NCBI GenBank assembly: GCA_964343305.1
Contig: CAYFJO010000044.1
Coordinates: 1 to 41,794, forward strand
Reading direction: 5' to 3'
DNA from: CAYFJO01 sp964343305
GTDB taxonomy: Bacteria; Planctomycetota; Planctomycetia; Pirellulales; Pirellulaceae
DNA: 41,794 bases
The notes under the pieces were generated by a model. The model was not told where the DNA came from, did not search any database, and worked only from the letters and a program-made list of their open reading frames with translations. The position numbers and the translations under genes were made by a program. Within the stretch, counting starts at the first letter, position 1; every line of letters begins with the position of its first letter. Shown piece by piece: positions 29,808 through 37,745 of the stretch.

Positions 29808-30548
29808 ATGAACCGCATCCAAACCAAGCCGCATACGTTCCAACCCACCCCTCACTACTCAACTCAAGTTCAACACGCCAGAACTTCCACGGCGCACGAA
29901 GTCCGGCCAGCCCACGCGACGTTCGCTCCGATGCATTACGAGCAGAATTATGCGTACCCGTTGCTCGTCTGGTTGCACGGTCCCGATGACGACGAACGGC
30001 AACTTCAGCGCATCATGCCGCTGGTCAGCATGCGGAACTACGTTGCCATCGGTCCGCGAGGCACAAGCCAGTCCGACCTGGATCCGCGCGGATATTGCTG
30101 GCGACAGACCGAGCGCGATATCACGCTTGCGGAAGAAAGCGTTTTGAATTGTGTCGAATTGGCGCGGCAACGCTATCATATTTCACCTTCGCGAATCTTC
30201 ATTGGTGGCTACGACTGTGGCGGCACGATGGCGTTTCGTGTTGGATTGAGAAATCCCGATCTGTTCGCCGGAATTCTGTCGATCGCCGGCCGTTTTCCGA
30301 TGGAGTATCGTCCGCTAGCGAATTACATGAAGGCACGCGAAGTCCCCATGTTGATCGCTCAAGGAATGGAAGCAAAAAAGTATTCGACGGACGATCTTTG
30401 CAGCGAATTGAGACTCTTTCATTCGGCCTCGTTCAAAGTGAATGTCCGGCAGTATCCCTGTGGCGACGAATTGACGACGCAGATGCTGCACGACATGGAC
30501 GTGTGGATGATGGAACGCGTCACCGACGTGGCGGCAGATGCCGTGTAG
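29808..30548 (+). CDS. Alpha/beta-hydrolase (phospholipase/carboxylesterase-like) lacking the nucleophile Ser
   Basis: 246 residues. The fold is recognisable: AYPLLVWLHGPDDDERQLQ (oxyanion strand), NYVAIGPRG, RIFIGGYDCGGTMAFRVGL (nucleophile elbow), GILSIAGRFP and MLIAQGMEAKKYS. At the elbow the expected G-x-S-x-G reads G-Y-D-C-G, so Asp136 stands where the catalytic Ser should be. The usual C-terminal His near the GHE position is also not evident (YPCGDELTTQML). It is probably a non-hydrolytic binding protein or an enzyme with changed chemistry. The start ATG 29808 has a weak ribosome binding site; an internal ATG at residue 42 is possible. Confidence 0.82.
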   Translation: MNRIQTKPHTFQPTPHYSTQVQHARTSTAHEVRPAHATFAPMHYEQNYAYPLLVWLHGPDDDERQLQRIMPLVSMRNYVAIGPRGTSQSDLDPRGYCWRQTERDITLAEESVLNCVELARQRYHISPSRIFIGGYDCGGTMAFRVGLRNPDLFAGILSIAGRFPMEYRPLANYMKAREVPMLIAQGMEAKKYSTDDLCSELRLFHSASFKVNVRQYPCGDELTTQMLHDMDVWMMERVTDVAADAV

Positions 30549-30859
30549 GCGGCACTCTCTAGCGTTTGATAGCACCAAACGCCGGTTGACATTCTTTCGG
30601 GTTTTCGGGTACAAACTCGCCGCTTATCTCGGTACCGGCGCGCCGTTGTGCGAACTAACGCGACTCGCCACGGGCCAAAGTGCTTTTCACTGTTCCTTCA
30701 CTTTAACCAGCGCATCCTAGTGCTTTGTCAACCTAATAAGTTGGGGTGCCAGTGCTTCGCAAGTACCAACGTGATCAAGTTTGCACTGGCAGAGCCAGTG
30801 GCACACAATCCCAAAATTGGTTTTTGACAAAGCACTAGTCGCGCCAGTACTCCTTCGCC
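30549..30859. other. Gap holding a MITE-like element
   Basis: No gene is seen. The right part is the repeat 30717-30838; the left part (30549-30716) shows nothing recognisable. Confidence 0.6.
30717..30838. mobile_element. MITE-like element with 15-bp terminal inverted repeats
   Basis: Terminal arms CTAGTGCTTTGTCAA (30717-30731) and its exact reverse complement (30824-30838) bound a 122-bp element with no coding capacity. Its interior (30783-30806) is the same 24-base core found in the repeat at 3221-3244. It ends 21 bases before the TPR gene start, so it may carry or disturb that gene's promoter. Confidence 0.8.
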
Positions 30860-33358
30860 ATGGCAAACGACCAAGCCGATCAAGTCGACGATTCGCAAGC
30901 GTCACCGGGCTTCATGAGGCGCGCCCTTTCCGCGCTGGCAAAGCGAAGTCTATTGATGACGCTGATTGCCGTCGTGGGTATCGCGGCGTTCTTTGCCGGC
31001 ATCGCCATCGTCGCGGGACTGTCCGGCGGTCGCGACACCGAGAACGCTGTCACGGTCGAGCAGGCCTTAGCAAAACTTGACGAAGACGAATTCCTCGAAG
31101 CAAAACAGCTCGCCATCCAACTCCATCAGATGGACAACCTGTCGTACGAGGACTTTGGCGTCGCCGCCTATGTTTTGGGTGTGGCCACGATGGAATCCAC
31201 CAAGACGCAGTGGGATCAGCAAAAGATCAGAAAGACGTTCTTGCTGGCATCCAGATATCTGGCGGAGTCCAAGCAGCACGGTTTTCCGAAAGGTAGAGAA
31301 GCCGACGGATTTGCTCGACTTGGTTTTAGCCAATTCCACAGCGGCCAACTTGAGAAGTGTATTGCCAACCTGGAGTCCGCGCTGGCGGCCAAATCGCCCA
31401 ACCAAGCCGAGATCCACCGAGTGTTGGCCGACGCCTACTTTTATGGCCCAGACTCGAATCAGGCGAAGGCTCTTGAACATGTCGACGAGTTTCTGCAAAG
31501 CGACGCGGTCGCGACCAACGACCAACATGACGCTCTGATCCAAAAGAGCCGAATTCTTCTTGCGATCGGCGACCTGCAGCGTTGTGAGCAAACATTAAGC
31601 CAAGTACCGGACGACTCGGTGTTGCGATCTCGGGTTCATTTAGTTCGCGCCATGCGGTTGATGCACGAAGCAGCGCTACCCGAGGCGGATGCCAAGTTCG
31701 ACGGGGCGATTGAACAGTTGCGCCAAGCCATCCAAGACGACAACTCGACCAGCCTCGCCACGCCGGAAGCCGGCTATCTGCTGGGGGTTTGCCACCAACG
31801 AAAAGGCGAATTCGATTCCGCCTTTGAACGCTATTCCGAAACTCGCCGCCGCAACTATTCAACGCCGATCGCGATCGCAGCCGGTCTTGGCGAAGCGGAG
31901 TGTTTGCGTTTGCTCGGCGATCAAGACGAGGCGATGGAAGCGTATCTCCGGCTGATGCAGGATACCGGCGACGCCCAGGAATACGCCAACCGCTGGCTGT
32001 CACTCGCCGAATATCAGCAACGATTAAACGAAGCCTACACGTTTTACGTGGATGCCAGGATGTTTGAGCAAGCGGTGTTGATAGCCGAATCGATGGGGGA
32101 CGTGTTTTCGCCGCGTGAGTCTTTGGAGTTGCAGGCGGCTGCGGTTCAAAGTTTGGCGCAAGAAACAAGTAAATCATCTGACACGGACGCGGATGAATCC
32201 GCCAAGGATGCCCGCCGCCAATTTCGTTTGGCTGGCCGGTTGTACGAGCGATTGTCCGAGCGGCGAATCGCGACGAAAAACTACGTGGACGACATCTGGC
32301 ATAGTGCCAACAGCTACCTGCTGGGGCGCGACTATAAGAGTGCAGTGCGGCTGCTCAAGAAATACATGCAAAATGCGCCTCGCAATCGCATGTCTCGTGC
32401 CCAGGTTGCCATGGGCGAGGCAAGATTGGCCCTCAACCAACTCGATCTCGCACTCGAACCGCTGTTGCATTGCATTACGTTGACGCCCAACGACCCGGTC
32501 AGCTATCGAGCACGCCTCATAGCCGGCCAGGTCTACGAGGAACTCGGCGACTTGACGAAGGCCAAAGCGTTGCTTGTGGACAACATGCAAACGACCAAGT
32601 TGGCCCCGGACAGTCTCGAATGGCGGGATTCGGAACTCTCGCTGGCCAAGCTCCAATACCGCGAAGCGACCATTTTGGAATCGCAGAGCCGTATCAGCGA
32701 AATCTCGAATCCAAAGCAAGGCATCAGTGAGTTGGAGCAGAGTTTCAAAGCGTTTCAGGAAGCGATCTTGACGTTTGATGACTTCATTCGACGCAACGAA
32801 AAGAGCGGCCGGCAGTGGGCCGAACCGCTGCAATTCACCGAGGCACGATATCTGTTCGCCGACGCTCATCGCCAGGCTGCCAAGTTGCCTCGCAAGAAAT
32901 TGAAAACAGTCAGCGTGGGTACGACCCGCGCGCAACTGACTCGCGAGATGCAAAACGAATTGCAACTTGCCAACGCGGCCTTCGAGACACTCGAATTGGA
33001 TTTGCGGCGGCGCGAGGACAATGCGTTGCTCAGCGAAATGGAAGAAACGATATTGCGGAACTGCTACTTCGCCCGCGGTGATGTGTTGTTCGACATGCAG
33101 CGGTATGAAGACGCGATCAAGGCCTATTCGTCGGCCCGCAACCGTTATCACAATCGCCCCGAATCGCTGGAGGCATTCGTACAAATTGCGAATTGCTATC
33201 GGCGGCTGAATCAAATGTCCGAAGCACGCGGAACGCTGAACCAAGCGCTGGTGCTGCTCGAACGAGAGATCATCCCCATCGATGCCAATTATACCGATAC
33301 GACACGCTATGGCCGCGAGCAATGGATCACGTTGCTCGGTTGGTTGAAGCAGATATAG
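30860..33358 (+). CDS. Membrane-anchored TPR-rich protein at the head of the flagellar cluster
   Basis: 832 residues from ATG 30860. A short polar N-terminus is followed by a transmembrane helix (LLMTLIAVVGIAAFFAGIAI, about 31-50), then nearly the whole protein is helical with TPR-like pairs (for example LGFSQFHSGQLEKCIANLES, GYLLGVCHQRKGEFDSAFER, ARGDVLFDMQRYEDAIKAYS). It should display a long repeat solenoid outside the membrane as a scaffold. It lies 49 bases upstream of the flgN-like gene in the same direction, so a role in flagellar assembly is suggested by position only. Confidence 0.82.
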   Translation: MANDQADQVDDSQASPGFMRRALSALAKRSLLMTLIAVVGIAAFFAGIAIVAGLSGGRDTENAVTVEQALAKLDEDEFLEAKQLAIQLHQMDNLSYEDFGVAAYVLGVATMESTKTQWDQQKIRKTFLLASRYLAESKQHGFPKGREADGFARLGFSQFHSGQLEKCIANLESALAAKSPNQAEIHRVLADAYFYGPDSNQAKALEHVDEFLQSDAVATNDQHDALIQKSRILLAIGDLQRCEQTLSQVPDDSVLRSRVHLVRAMRLMHEAALPEADAKFDGAIEQLRQAIQDDNSTSLATPEAGYLLGVCHQRKGEFDSAFERYSETRRRNYSTPIAIAAGLGEAECLRLLGDQDEAMEAYLRLMQDTGDAQEYANRWLSLAEYQQRLNEAYTFYVDARMFEQAVLIAESMGDVFSPRESLELQAAAVQSLAQETSKSSDTDADESAKDARRQFRLAGRLYERLSERRIATKNYVDDIWHSANSYLLGRDYKSAVRLLKKYMQNAPRNRMSRAQVAMGEARLALNQLDLALEPLLHCITLTPNDPVSYRARLIAGQVYEELGDLTKAKALLVDNMQTTKLAPDSLEWRDSELSLAKLQYREATILESQSRISEISNPKQGISELEQSFKAFQEAILTFDDFIRRNEKSGRQWAEPLQFTEARYLFADAHRQAAKLPRKKLKTVSVGTTRAQLTREMQNELQLANAAFETLELDLRRREDNALLSEMEETILRNCYFARGDVLFDMQRYEDAIKAYSSARNRYHNRPESLEAFVQIANCYRRLNQMSEARGTLNQALVLLEREIIPIDANYTDTTRYGREQWITLLGWLKQI

Positions 33359-33362
33359 GATT

Positions 33363-33398
33363 CAGACTTCCGAAGTCTGCCGAGACTTCGGAAGTCTC
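33363..33398. repeat. Tandem palindromes (AGACTTCCGAAGTCT family), copy 1
   Basis: Two neighbouring 17-base palindromes, 33363-33379 and 33382-33398, each close to self-complementary and complementary to each other. They occupy the spacer between the TPR and flgN-like genes and end ten bases before the next ATG. A related sequence lies at 36171-36207. Confidence 0.88.
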
Positions 33399-33407
33399 GC
33401 TTCGAAA

Positions 33408-33854
33408 ATGGAAACAGATTTACTAGCCAACTTGATTGCCAAGAAGCACGATGTGCTGATCGGCTTGCGCGACCTGTCTCGGCGCCAATCGAGCATCCTC
33501 GGCGAAGGCGACATGTCACGCCTGTTGTCGGTCTTGGCGACCAAGCAACAACAGTTGGACGAGCTTCAACAATTGGAAAAACAAATAGACCCGTTTCGCG
33601 ATCAAGATCCGGATCAGCGGATTTGGCGCTCGACCGCCGACCGCGACCGCTGCCGGCAGGTTGCCGAACGCTGCGAATCGTTGTTGCGCGAAATCATGTT
33701 AATGGAAAAACAGTGCGAGTCGGACTTGATCATCCGACGGGACGAAACAGCGGAACTGTTACAAGGAACTCACACAGCAACCGAAGCACGAACGGCTTAC
33801 TCGCAGCCAAACTATCCAACCATCGGGCAACTCGACGTAACGTCCGAAACGTAA
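33408..33854 (+). CDS. FlgN-like flagellar export chaperone
   Basis: 148 residues from ATG 33408. Almost fully helical with long amphipathic heptads (LLANLIAKKHDVLIGLRDLS, LSVLATKQQQLDELQQLEKQ) and a disordered polar tail (about 115-148), as in FlgN-type chaperones that deliver hook-associated proteins to the export gate. Sequence similarity among FlgN proteins is low; the call rests on helical pattern, size and position next to flagellar genes. Confidence 0.68.
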   Translation: METDLLANLIAKKHDVLIGLRDLSRRQSSILGEGDMSRLLSVLATKQQQLDELQQLEKQIDPFRDQDPDQRIWRSTADRDRCRQVAERCESLLREIMLMEKQCESDLIIRRDETAELLQGTHTATEARTAYSQPNYPTIGQLDVTSET

Positions 33855-33859
33855 CCGGA

Positions 33860-33889
33860 CTGTAAGACGGATTGCCAATCCGTCCCACG
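33860..33889. repeat. Inverted repeat, TAGGACGGATT/AATCCGTCCTA family, copy 3 (short)
   Basis: Contains AAGACGGATTGCCAATCCGTCCC, a 9-bp stem with a short loop; it corresponds to the inner hairpin of copies 1 and 2. It lies between the flgN-like gene and the histidine kinase gene. Confidence 0.82.
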
Positions 33890-33904
33890 ACAGGCAGACG
33901 AATC

Positions 33905-34774
33905 GTGAAAAAGAAAAAGTCAAAAAAGAAAACGAAAACCAAGCTCGTGAAGTCAAAGCCCGCCGGCGTTGACCTCGAGTCCGTTCTCGAAGCCTGGCAA
34001 ACCGCGACGCAACGTCTGCAGCAAACGCACCGGACATTGAGCGAAGAAGTCCGCCGGTTGACTGACGAGTTGGAAGTGAAAAACCGCGAGTTGGCAAGAA
34101 AGAATCGCCTGGCGGACTTGGGGCAAATGGCGTCGCACGTGGCGCACGAGTGCCGCAACAGTTTGATGCCGATCATCCTGTATTTGAGTTTGCTGCGACG
34201 TCGGCTGGAACACGACGGCGAATCGATTCAAATCGTCGAAAAGATCGAATCCGGTTTCACGGCGCTGGAAGCCACGGTCAACGACTTGCTTCACTTTGCC
34301 TCGGATCGCGATCCAGATTGGTGCCTGTTCGACGTGAGGTCCGTCGTTGTCGAACTGTGCGATTCGCTGGCTCCGCAACTTGCCGCGCAGGGCACCGAAT
34401 TGGAACTGCAAATCGAGAAGTCGACAAAACTGGAAGCCGACAAAAACATGATTCGGCGAACGATTCTCAACCTGGTGCTCAATGCACTGGACGTCATGCC
34501 CAACGGCGGCACGTTGTCGATTGCTTGCCAACGAACGGCCGGTGGAGTCGAGCTAACCGTCGCGGACACCGGTCCCGGAGTTTCGGAAGAAGTGCACGCG
34601 CGGCTCTTCGAACCCTTTGTGACCACGAAGAGCGAAGGAACTGGTCTGGGATTGGCGATCGTCGAGCGGATTGCCGCCGTGCATGCCGGCGAAGCTGCGT
34701 GTGACAATCGCGCGGATGGCGGCGCGTCCTTTACGTTGCGAATTCCTAATCGAGTGGTGGAGAAAGCCGCATGA
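33905..34774 (+). CDS. Soluble sensor histidine kinase (FlrB/AtoS-like)
   Basis: 289 residues from GTG 33905; the frame opens at 33872 but inside the repeat. A Lys-rich start (MKKKKSKKKTKTKLVKSKP) leads to a coiled coil (about 35-70), then the HisKA domain with SHVAHECRNSL (His81; the usual AHEIRNPL with Cys and Ser replacing Ile and Pro) and an ATP-binding domain with NLVLNALDVMPNGG (N box), VADTGPGVSEE (G1), LFEPFVTTKSEGTGLGLAIV (F and G2 boxes). No transmembrane or known sensor domain is present, so it would sense a cytoplasmic cue, possibly assembly of the flagellar base as proposed for FlrB-type kinases. Its stop overlaps the regulator ATG (ATGA). Confidence 0.9.
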   Translation: MKKKKSKKKTKTKLVKSKPAGVDLESVLEAWQTATQRLQQTHRTLSEEVRRLTDELEVKNRELARKNRLADLGQMASHVAHECRNSLMPIILYLSLLRRRLEHDGESIQIVEKIESGFTALEATVNDLLHFASDRDPDWCLFDVRSVVVELCDSLAPQLAAQGTELELQIEKSTKLEADKNMIRRTILNLVLNALDVMPNGGTLSIACQRTAGGVELTVADTGPGVSEEVHARLFEPFVTTKSEGTGLGLAIVERIAAVHAGEAACDNRADGGASFTLRIPNRVVEKAA

Positions 34775-36207
34775 ACGAAATGAATTCAAGCCAAACGAAC
34801 ATTCTCGTTGTCGATGATCATGCGCGGGCGCGCGAGTCGATGGCCGATATTTTGTCGACCGCGGGCCACCAGGTCATTTGCTGCAGCAGCGCCGTCGAGG
34901 CACTCAAAGTGATCGACGACCAGTCGTTCGACGTCATCATCACCGATCTCAAGATGCCTGGCATGAGCGGCCTTGAGTTTCTTCGCGCTTTGGACGAGCG
35001 AGGCAACGATGCCCAAGTGGCGATGGTCACGGCTCACGCCACGGTCAAAACCGCGGTCGAGGCCATGCGGCACGGCGCGTTCGACTTTATCGAAAAACCG
35101 TTCAATGCCGATCAACTCGAGCAACTGATCGGCCGCGCCGTCCGGCACGGATCGGTGGTCGGGCGTCGAAGCGAAATGCCTGATCCGAATTCCAGCGACG
35201 CCACCATGATCGGAACCAGTCGCGCGATGCAATCGTTGCGCCAGCGAATTGCTCAGGCCGCGCCCACGGACGAGACACTGTTGATCAGCGGCGAAAGCGG
35301 CACGGGCAAGGAACTTGTCGCGCGATGTGTACACTCGGCCAGCCGTCGCCGGGCCGGTGCGATTGTCAGTCTCAATTGTCCCGCGCTGTCGCCGCAACTG
35401 ATGGAAAGCGAACTGTTCGGACACGAACGAGGTGCCTTCACGAGCGCCGATGCGCCGCGCGTCGGCCGCTTCGAACTGGCCGAGGGTGGAACGATTTTGC
35501 TGGACGAAGTGAGCGAGATCGAATTGCCGCTGCAAGCGAAGTTGTTGCGCGTGTTACAAGAACGATCTTTTGAACGCGTCGGATCCAGCGAAACGCGCCG
35601 TGCTGATGTCCGGGTGTTGGCGACCACCAACCGCGACTTGCAACAGGAAGTGGCGGAGGGTCGCTTTCGGGAAGACTTGTATTTCCGCTTGGCCGTCGTG
35701 CCGCTGCACGTTCCGCCGCTGCGCGAGCGACGGGAGGATGTCATGGAATTGGCCAAACATTTTCTTGTACAGGCAGCGGCCCGGATGGAACAAAATCCAT
35801 GCGAACTGGACCAAGACGCGACCGATTTACTACAACACTATCATTGGCCCGGCAACGTGCGTGAAGTGGAAAACTTGATGACGCGAGTCACCGTGCTCAA
35901 TCCTTCGCGAACGATTTGCGCCGATCAACTCTCGCCTTGGTTGATTCAGCCGAAGGAATCGACGAGTGTGTCGACTGCGGAGGCTGGAAACGGTGTGCCG
36001 GTTGGATCGAACCTACAAGAAATGGAGCGGGCGATGATCGAATCGACGCTGGACCAGTTCAACGGCCATCGAGAGAAGACCGCCAAAGCGTTGGGAATCG
36101 GAGTGCGAACGTTGGCGAACAAGCTGCGTTCGTACGGTTATGCACCACGAGCAAAAGCGTTTTGCGGTGTGAAGTCTTCTGAAGTCTTGGAGACTACGGA
36201 AGTTTGA
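34771..36207 (+). CDS. Sigma-54-dependent response regulator (FlrC/AtoC-like)
   Basis: 478 residues. The receiver domain has phosphoacceptor Asp59 (VIITDLKMPGMSG) and Lys in DFIEKPF. The AAA+ domain has Walker A GESGTGKE, the sigma-54 contact loop as GAFTSA (about 221-226, Ser in place of the second Gly), Walker B GGTILLDEVSEI and the arginine-rich segment YFRLAVVPLHVPPLRERRED. A Fis-type helix-turn-helix closes it (REKTAKALGIGVRTLANKLR). Translation is coupled to the kinase, making a two-component pair directly upstream of flgB. The last 12 codons lie in a repeat of the AGACTTCCGAAGTCT family. Confidence 0.94.
   Translation: MNEMNSSQTNILVVDDHARARESMADILSTAGHQVICCSSAVEALKVIDDQSFDVIITDLKMPGMSGLEFLRALDERGNDAQVAMVTAHATVKTAVEAMRHGAFDFIEKPFNADQLEQLIGRAVRHGSVVGRRSEMPDPNSSDATMIGTSRAMQSLRQRIAQAAPTDETLLISGESGTGKELVARCVHSASRRRAGAIVSLNCPALSPQLMESELFGHERGAFTSADAPRVGRFELAEGGTILLDEVSEIELPLQAKLLRVLQERSFERVGSSETRRADVRVLATTNRDLQQEVAEGRFREDLYFRLAVVPLHVPPLRERREDVMELAKHFLVQAAARMEQNPCELDQDATDLLQHYHWPGNVREVENLMTRVTVLNPSRTICADQLSPWLIQPKESTSVSTAEAGNGVPVGSNLQEMERAMIESTLDQFNGHREKTAKALGIGVRTLANKLRSYGYAPRAKAFCGVKSSEVLETTEV
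36171..36207. repeat. AGACTTCCGAAGTCT-family repeat forming the end of the regulator gene
   Basis: GAAGTCTTCTGAAGTCTTGG followed by AGACTACGGAAGTTTGA is a diverged relative of 33363-33398. It encodes the last 11 residues (KSSEVLETTEV and its stop) of the sigma-54 regulator, beyond the Fis helix-turn-helix. Confidence 0.65.
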
Positions 36208-36346
36208 TTCTGGCAGAAATTGCTTGTTCAGATCGGCAAGACTTGCCGGTTTGGGCCAAGCGACGATCGATGCACGTGATGTCAATTCACTCGCATCGCT
36301 AGCAAGGTCAGGAAGTTACAACAACTCGCCGACACATTTGGCATAT

Positions 36347-36363
36347 CGGCACAACGGTTGCAA
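36347..36363 (+). promoter_or_regulatory. Candidate sigma-54 (-24/-12) promoter before flgB
   Basis: CGGCACAACGGTTGCAA keeps the invariant GG (36348-36349) and GC (36360-36361) with exactly ten bases between them; only the T before GG differs from the TGGCAC-N5-TTGC consensus. A sigma-54 activator gene ends 140 bases upstream. The predicted start of transcription would fall at about 36373, which coincides with the flgB ATG (36371), so either the mRNA is nearly leaderless or the match is chance. Confidence 0.4.
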
Positions 36364-36370
36364 ATCACGG

Positions 36371-36784
36371 ATGATCAACTCGCTGTTCAATTCGACGACC
36401 ATTCCCGCGCTTGAGCAGGTGGTCAGCTTTACGCAATCAAGACATGAGGTTTTGGCCGGCAACATCGCGAACATGGACACACCGGGATATCGCTCGCGCG
36501 ATTTGTCGGTCGAAACGTTTCAGCAGCGACTGAGCGACGCCATCCAGGCGACACGCGAACAACAAGAACCATTTTCACCCGGCATTATCACCCACGAGAA
36601 TAATGACCCACTACATGAGGTCAGCAAGTCGATTGAGAGCATTCTGTTTCACGACGACAGCAACGTCGGCTTGGACCAGCAGGTGACCGAGATGCTCAAG
36701 AACCAATCCATGCACAACATGGCCATCAGCATCATGAACAACCAATTCAGGTTGCTGCAGGCAGCCATCAGCGAACGGATTTAA
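36371..36784 (+). CDS. flgB: Flagellar proximal rod protein FlgB
   Basis: 137 residues, the usual FlgB length. The N-terminal rod signature is VLAGNIANMDTPGYRSRDLS, and the C-terminal helix (NMAISIMNNQFRLLQAAISE) matches the D0 helix of rod proteins. It forms the proximal rod next to the MS ring and is exported by the flagellar type III system. The start ATG 36371 has only a weak ribosome binding site; an in-frame extension to 36224 has no similarity. First structural gene of the flgBC-fliEFGHI order. Confidence 0.95.
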   Translation: MINSLFNSTTIPALEQVVSFTQSRHEVLAGNIANMDTPGYRSRDLSVETFQQRLSDAIQATREQQEPFSPGIITHENNDPLHEVSKSIESILFHDDSNVGLDQQVTEMLKNQSMHNMAISIMNNQFRLLQAAISERI

Positions 36785-36801
36785 CCAAAGAGGACAAGGG
36801 C

Positions 36802-37212
36802 ATGATCTCTGCACTCGACATCAGCACCAGCGCGTTGGTCGCTCAGCGCATCCGGCTGAACGCGATTTCCAGCAACATTGCCAACGTCGACACTCCGATC
36901 AACGAAAACGGCGACACGCAGCCGTACCAACGCCGGGAAGTTGTCTTTCAAGTCAACGAAGACATGCAAACAAAAAACGGAGCGGTCGGCGTTAAAGTTG
37001 GCTCGGTGGACATGGACGCTAGTCCGCCACGAGCCCGCTACATGCCCAACCATCCGCTGGCGGACGAACAAGGCAACGTCTACTTCCCCTCGATCAACAT
37101 GAACACCGAGTTTGTCAACGCGCTGGAAGCGACTCGCGCGTACGAAGCAAATATCGGGGTCATCGAAGTCACAAAAAACATGGGGCAACAAACGTTGCGA
37201 ATCATCGGATAG
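36802..37212 (+). CDS. flgC: Flagellar proximal rod protein FlgC
   Basis: 136 residues from ATG 36802 with GACAAGGG just upstream. The N-terminus has the rod motif LNAISSNIANVDTPINENGD, and the C-terminus ends with VNALEATRAYEANIGVIEVT, the FlgC/FlgG-type helix. Rod component exported through the flagellar apparatus; 17 bases after flgB. Confidence 0.96.
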   Translation: MISALDISTSALVAQRIRLNAISSNIANVDTPINENGDTQPYQRREVVFQVNEDMQTKNGAVGVKVGSVDMDASPPRARYMPNHPLADEQGNVYFPSINMNTEFVNALEATRAYEANIGVIEVTKNMGQQTLRIIG

Positions 37213-37221
37213 TAAGGTGGA

Positions 37222-37373
37222 TCAATGACGAATGACGAAATACCCAATGACGAAAGAATGACGAAAATCGAAGCACGAATTCTGCTGTATCCCGGTATCC
37301 GCTCGCGCGAAGTGATTCGTCATTTGAGCTTCGGACTTCCTTCGTTATTGGGTATTTGGGTATTTCGTCATTC
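37222..37373. repeat. Palindromic intergenic repeat, ATGACGAA family, copy 2
   Basis: Left arm 37224-37254 and right arm 37341-37373, inverse in order to copy 1 at 1071-1206. It fills the 176-base spacer between flgC and fliE, the only large gap in this part of the operon. Confidence 0.92.
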
Positions 37374-37388
37374 AAAACGAGGAAGCCA

Positions 37389-37691
37389 ATGATTAACCAA
37401 ATTGCCGGCATGAGTCTTCCGGCAGGTGCGGCAGCGGGCCCCCTACAATCCGCCGCCTCATCCAAAGCGGAAGATGTGTTCAAGGACCTTTTGGTCGAGT
37501 CGATCAACCATGTCAACAACATGCAACAAGACGCGGACAATGCCGTCGAGCAATTGCTCACCGGCGGCGACGTCAATCAGGCCGAGGTCATGACGGCGGT
37601 CCAAAAGGCCGACATGTCGTTTCGCCTGATGATGCAGATCCGAAACAAATTGGTACAGGCTTATCAGGAGATTAAAGAGATTCGGATTTAA
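37389..37691 (+). CDS. fliE: Flagellar hook-basal body protein FliE
   Basis: 100 residues from ATG 37389 with GAGGAAG six bases upstream. The conserved FliE C-terminal half is clear: FKDLLVESINHVNNMQQDAD, then GGDVNQAEVMTAVQKADMSF and RNKLVQAYQEIKEI. It joins the MS ring to the rod and is among the first proteins exported. Confidence 0.94.
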   Translation: MINQIAGMSLPAGAAAGPLQSAASSKAEDVFKDLLVESINHVNNMQQDADNAVEQLLTGGDVNQAEVMTAVQKADMSFRLMMQIRNKLVQAYQEIKEIRI

Positions 37692-37706
37692 CCAGCTTGG
37701 TCATGC

Positions 37707-37732
37707 GTCATTTGCCATTAGTCATTTGCCAT
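37707..37732. repeat. Short direct repeat GTCATTTGCCAT (two units)
   Basis: GTCATTTGCCAT occurs at 37707-37718 and 37721-37732, between fliE and fliF. It may be a remnant of a repeat related to the ATGACGAA family. Confidence 0.6.
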
Positions 37733-37745
37733 CGAGGTTCCACGG

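Noticed and set aside
36210..36232. TGGCAG...TTGC as a second sigma-54 promoter
   Set aside because: Spacing between GG and GC is eight bases, not ten.
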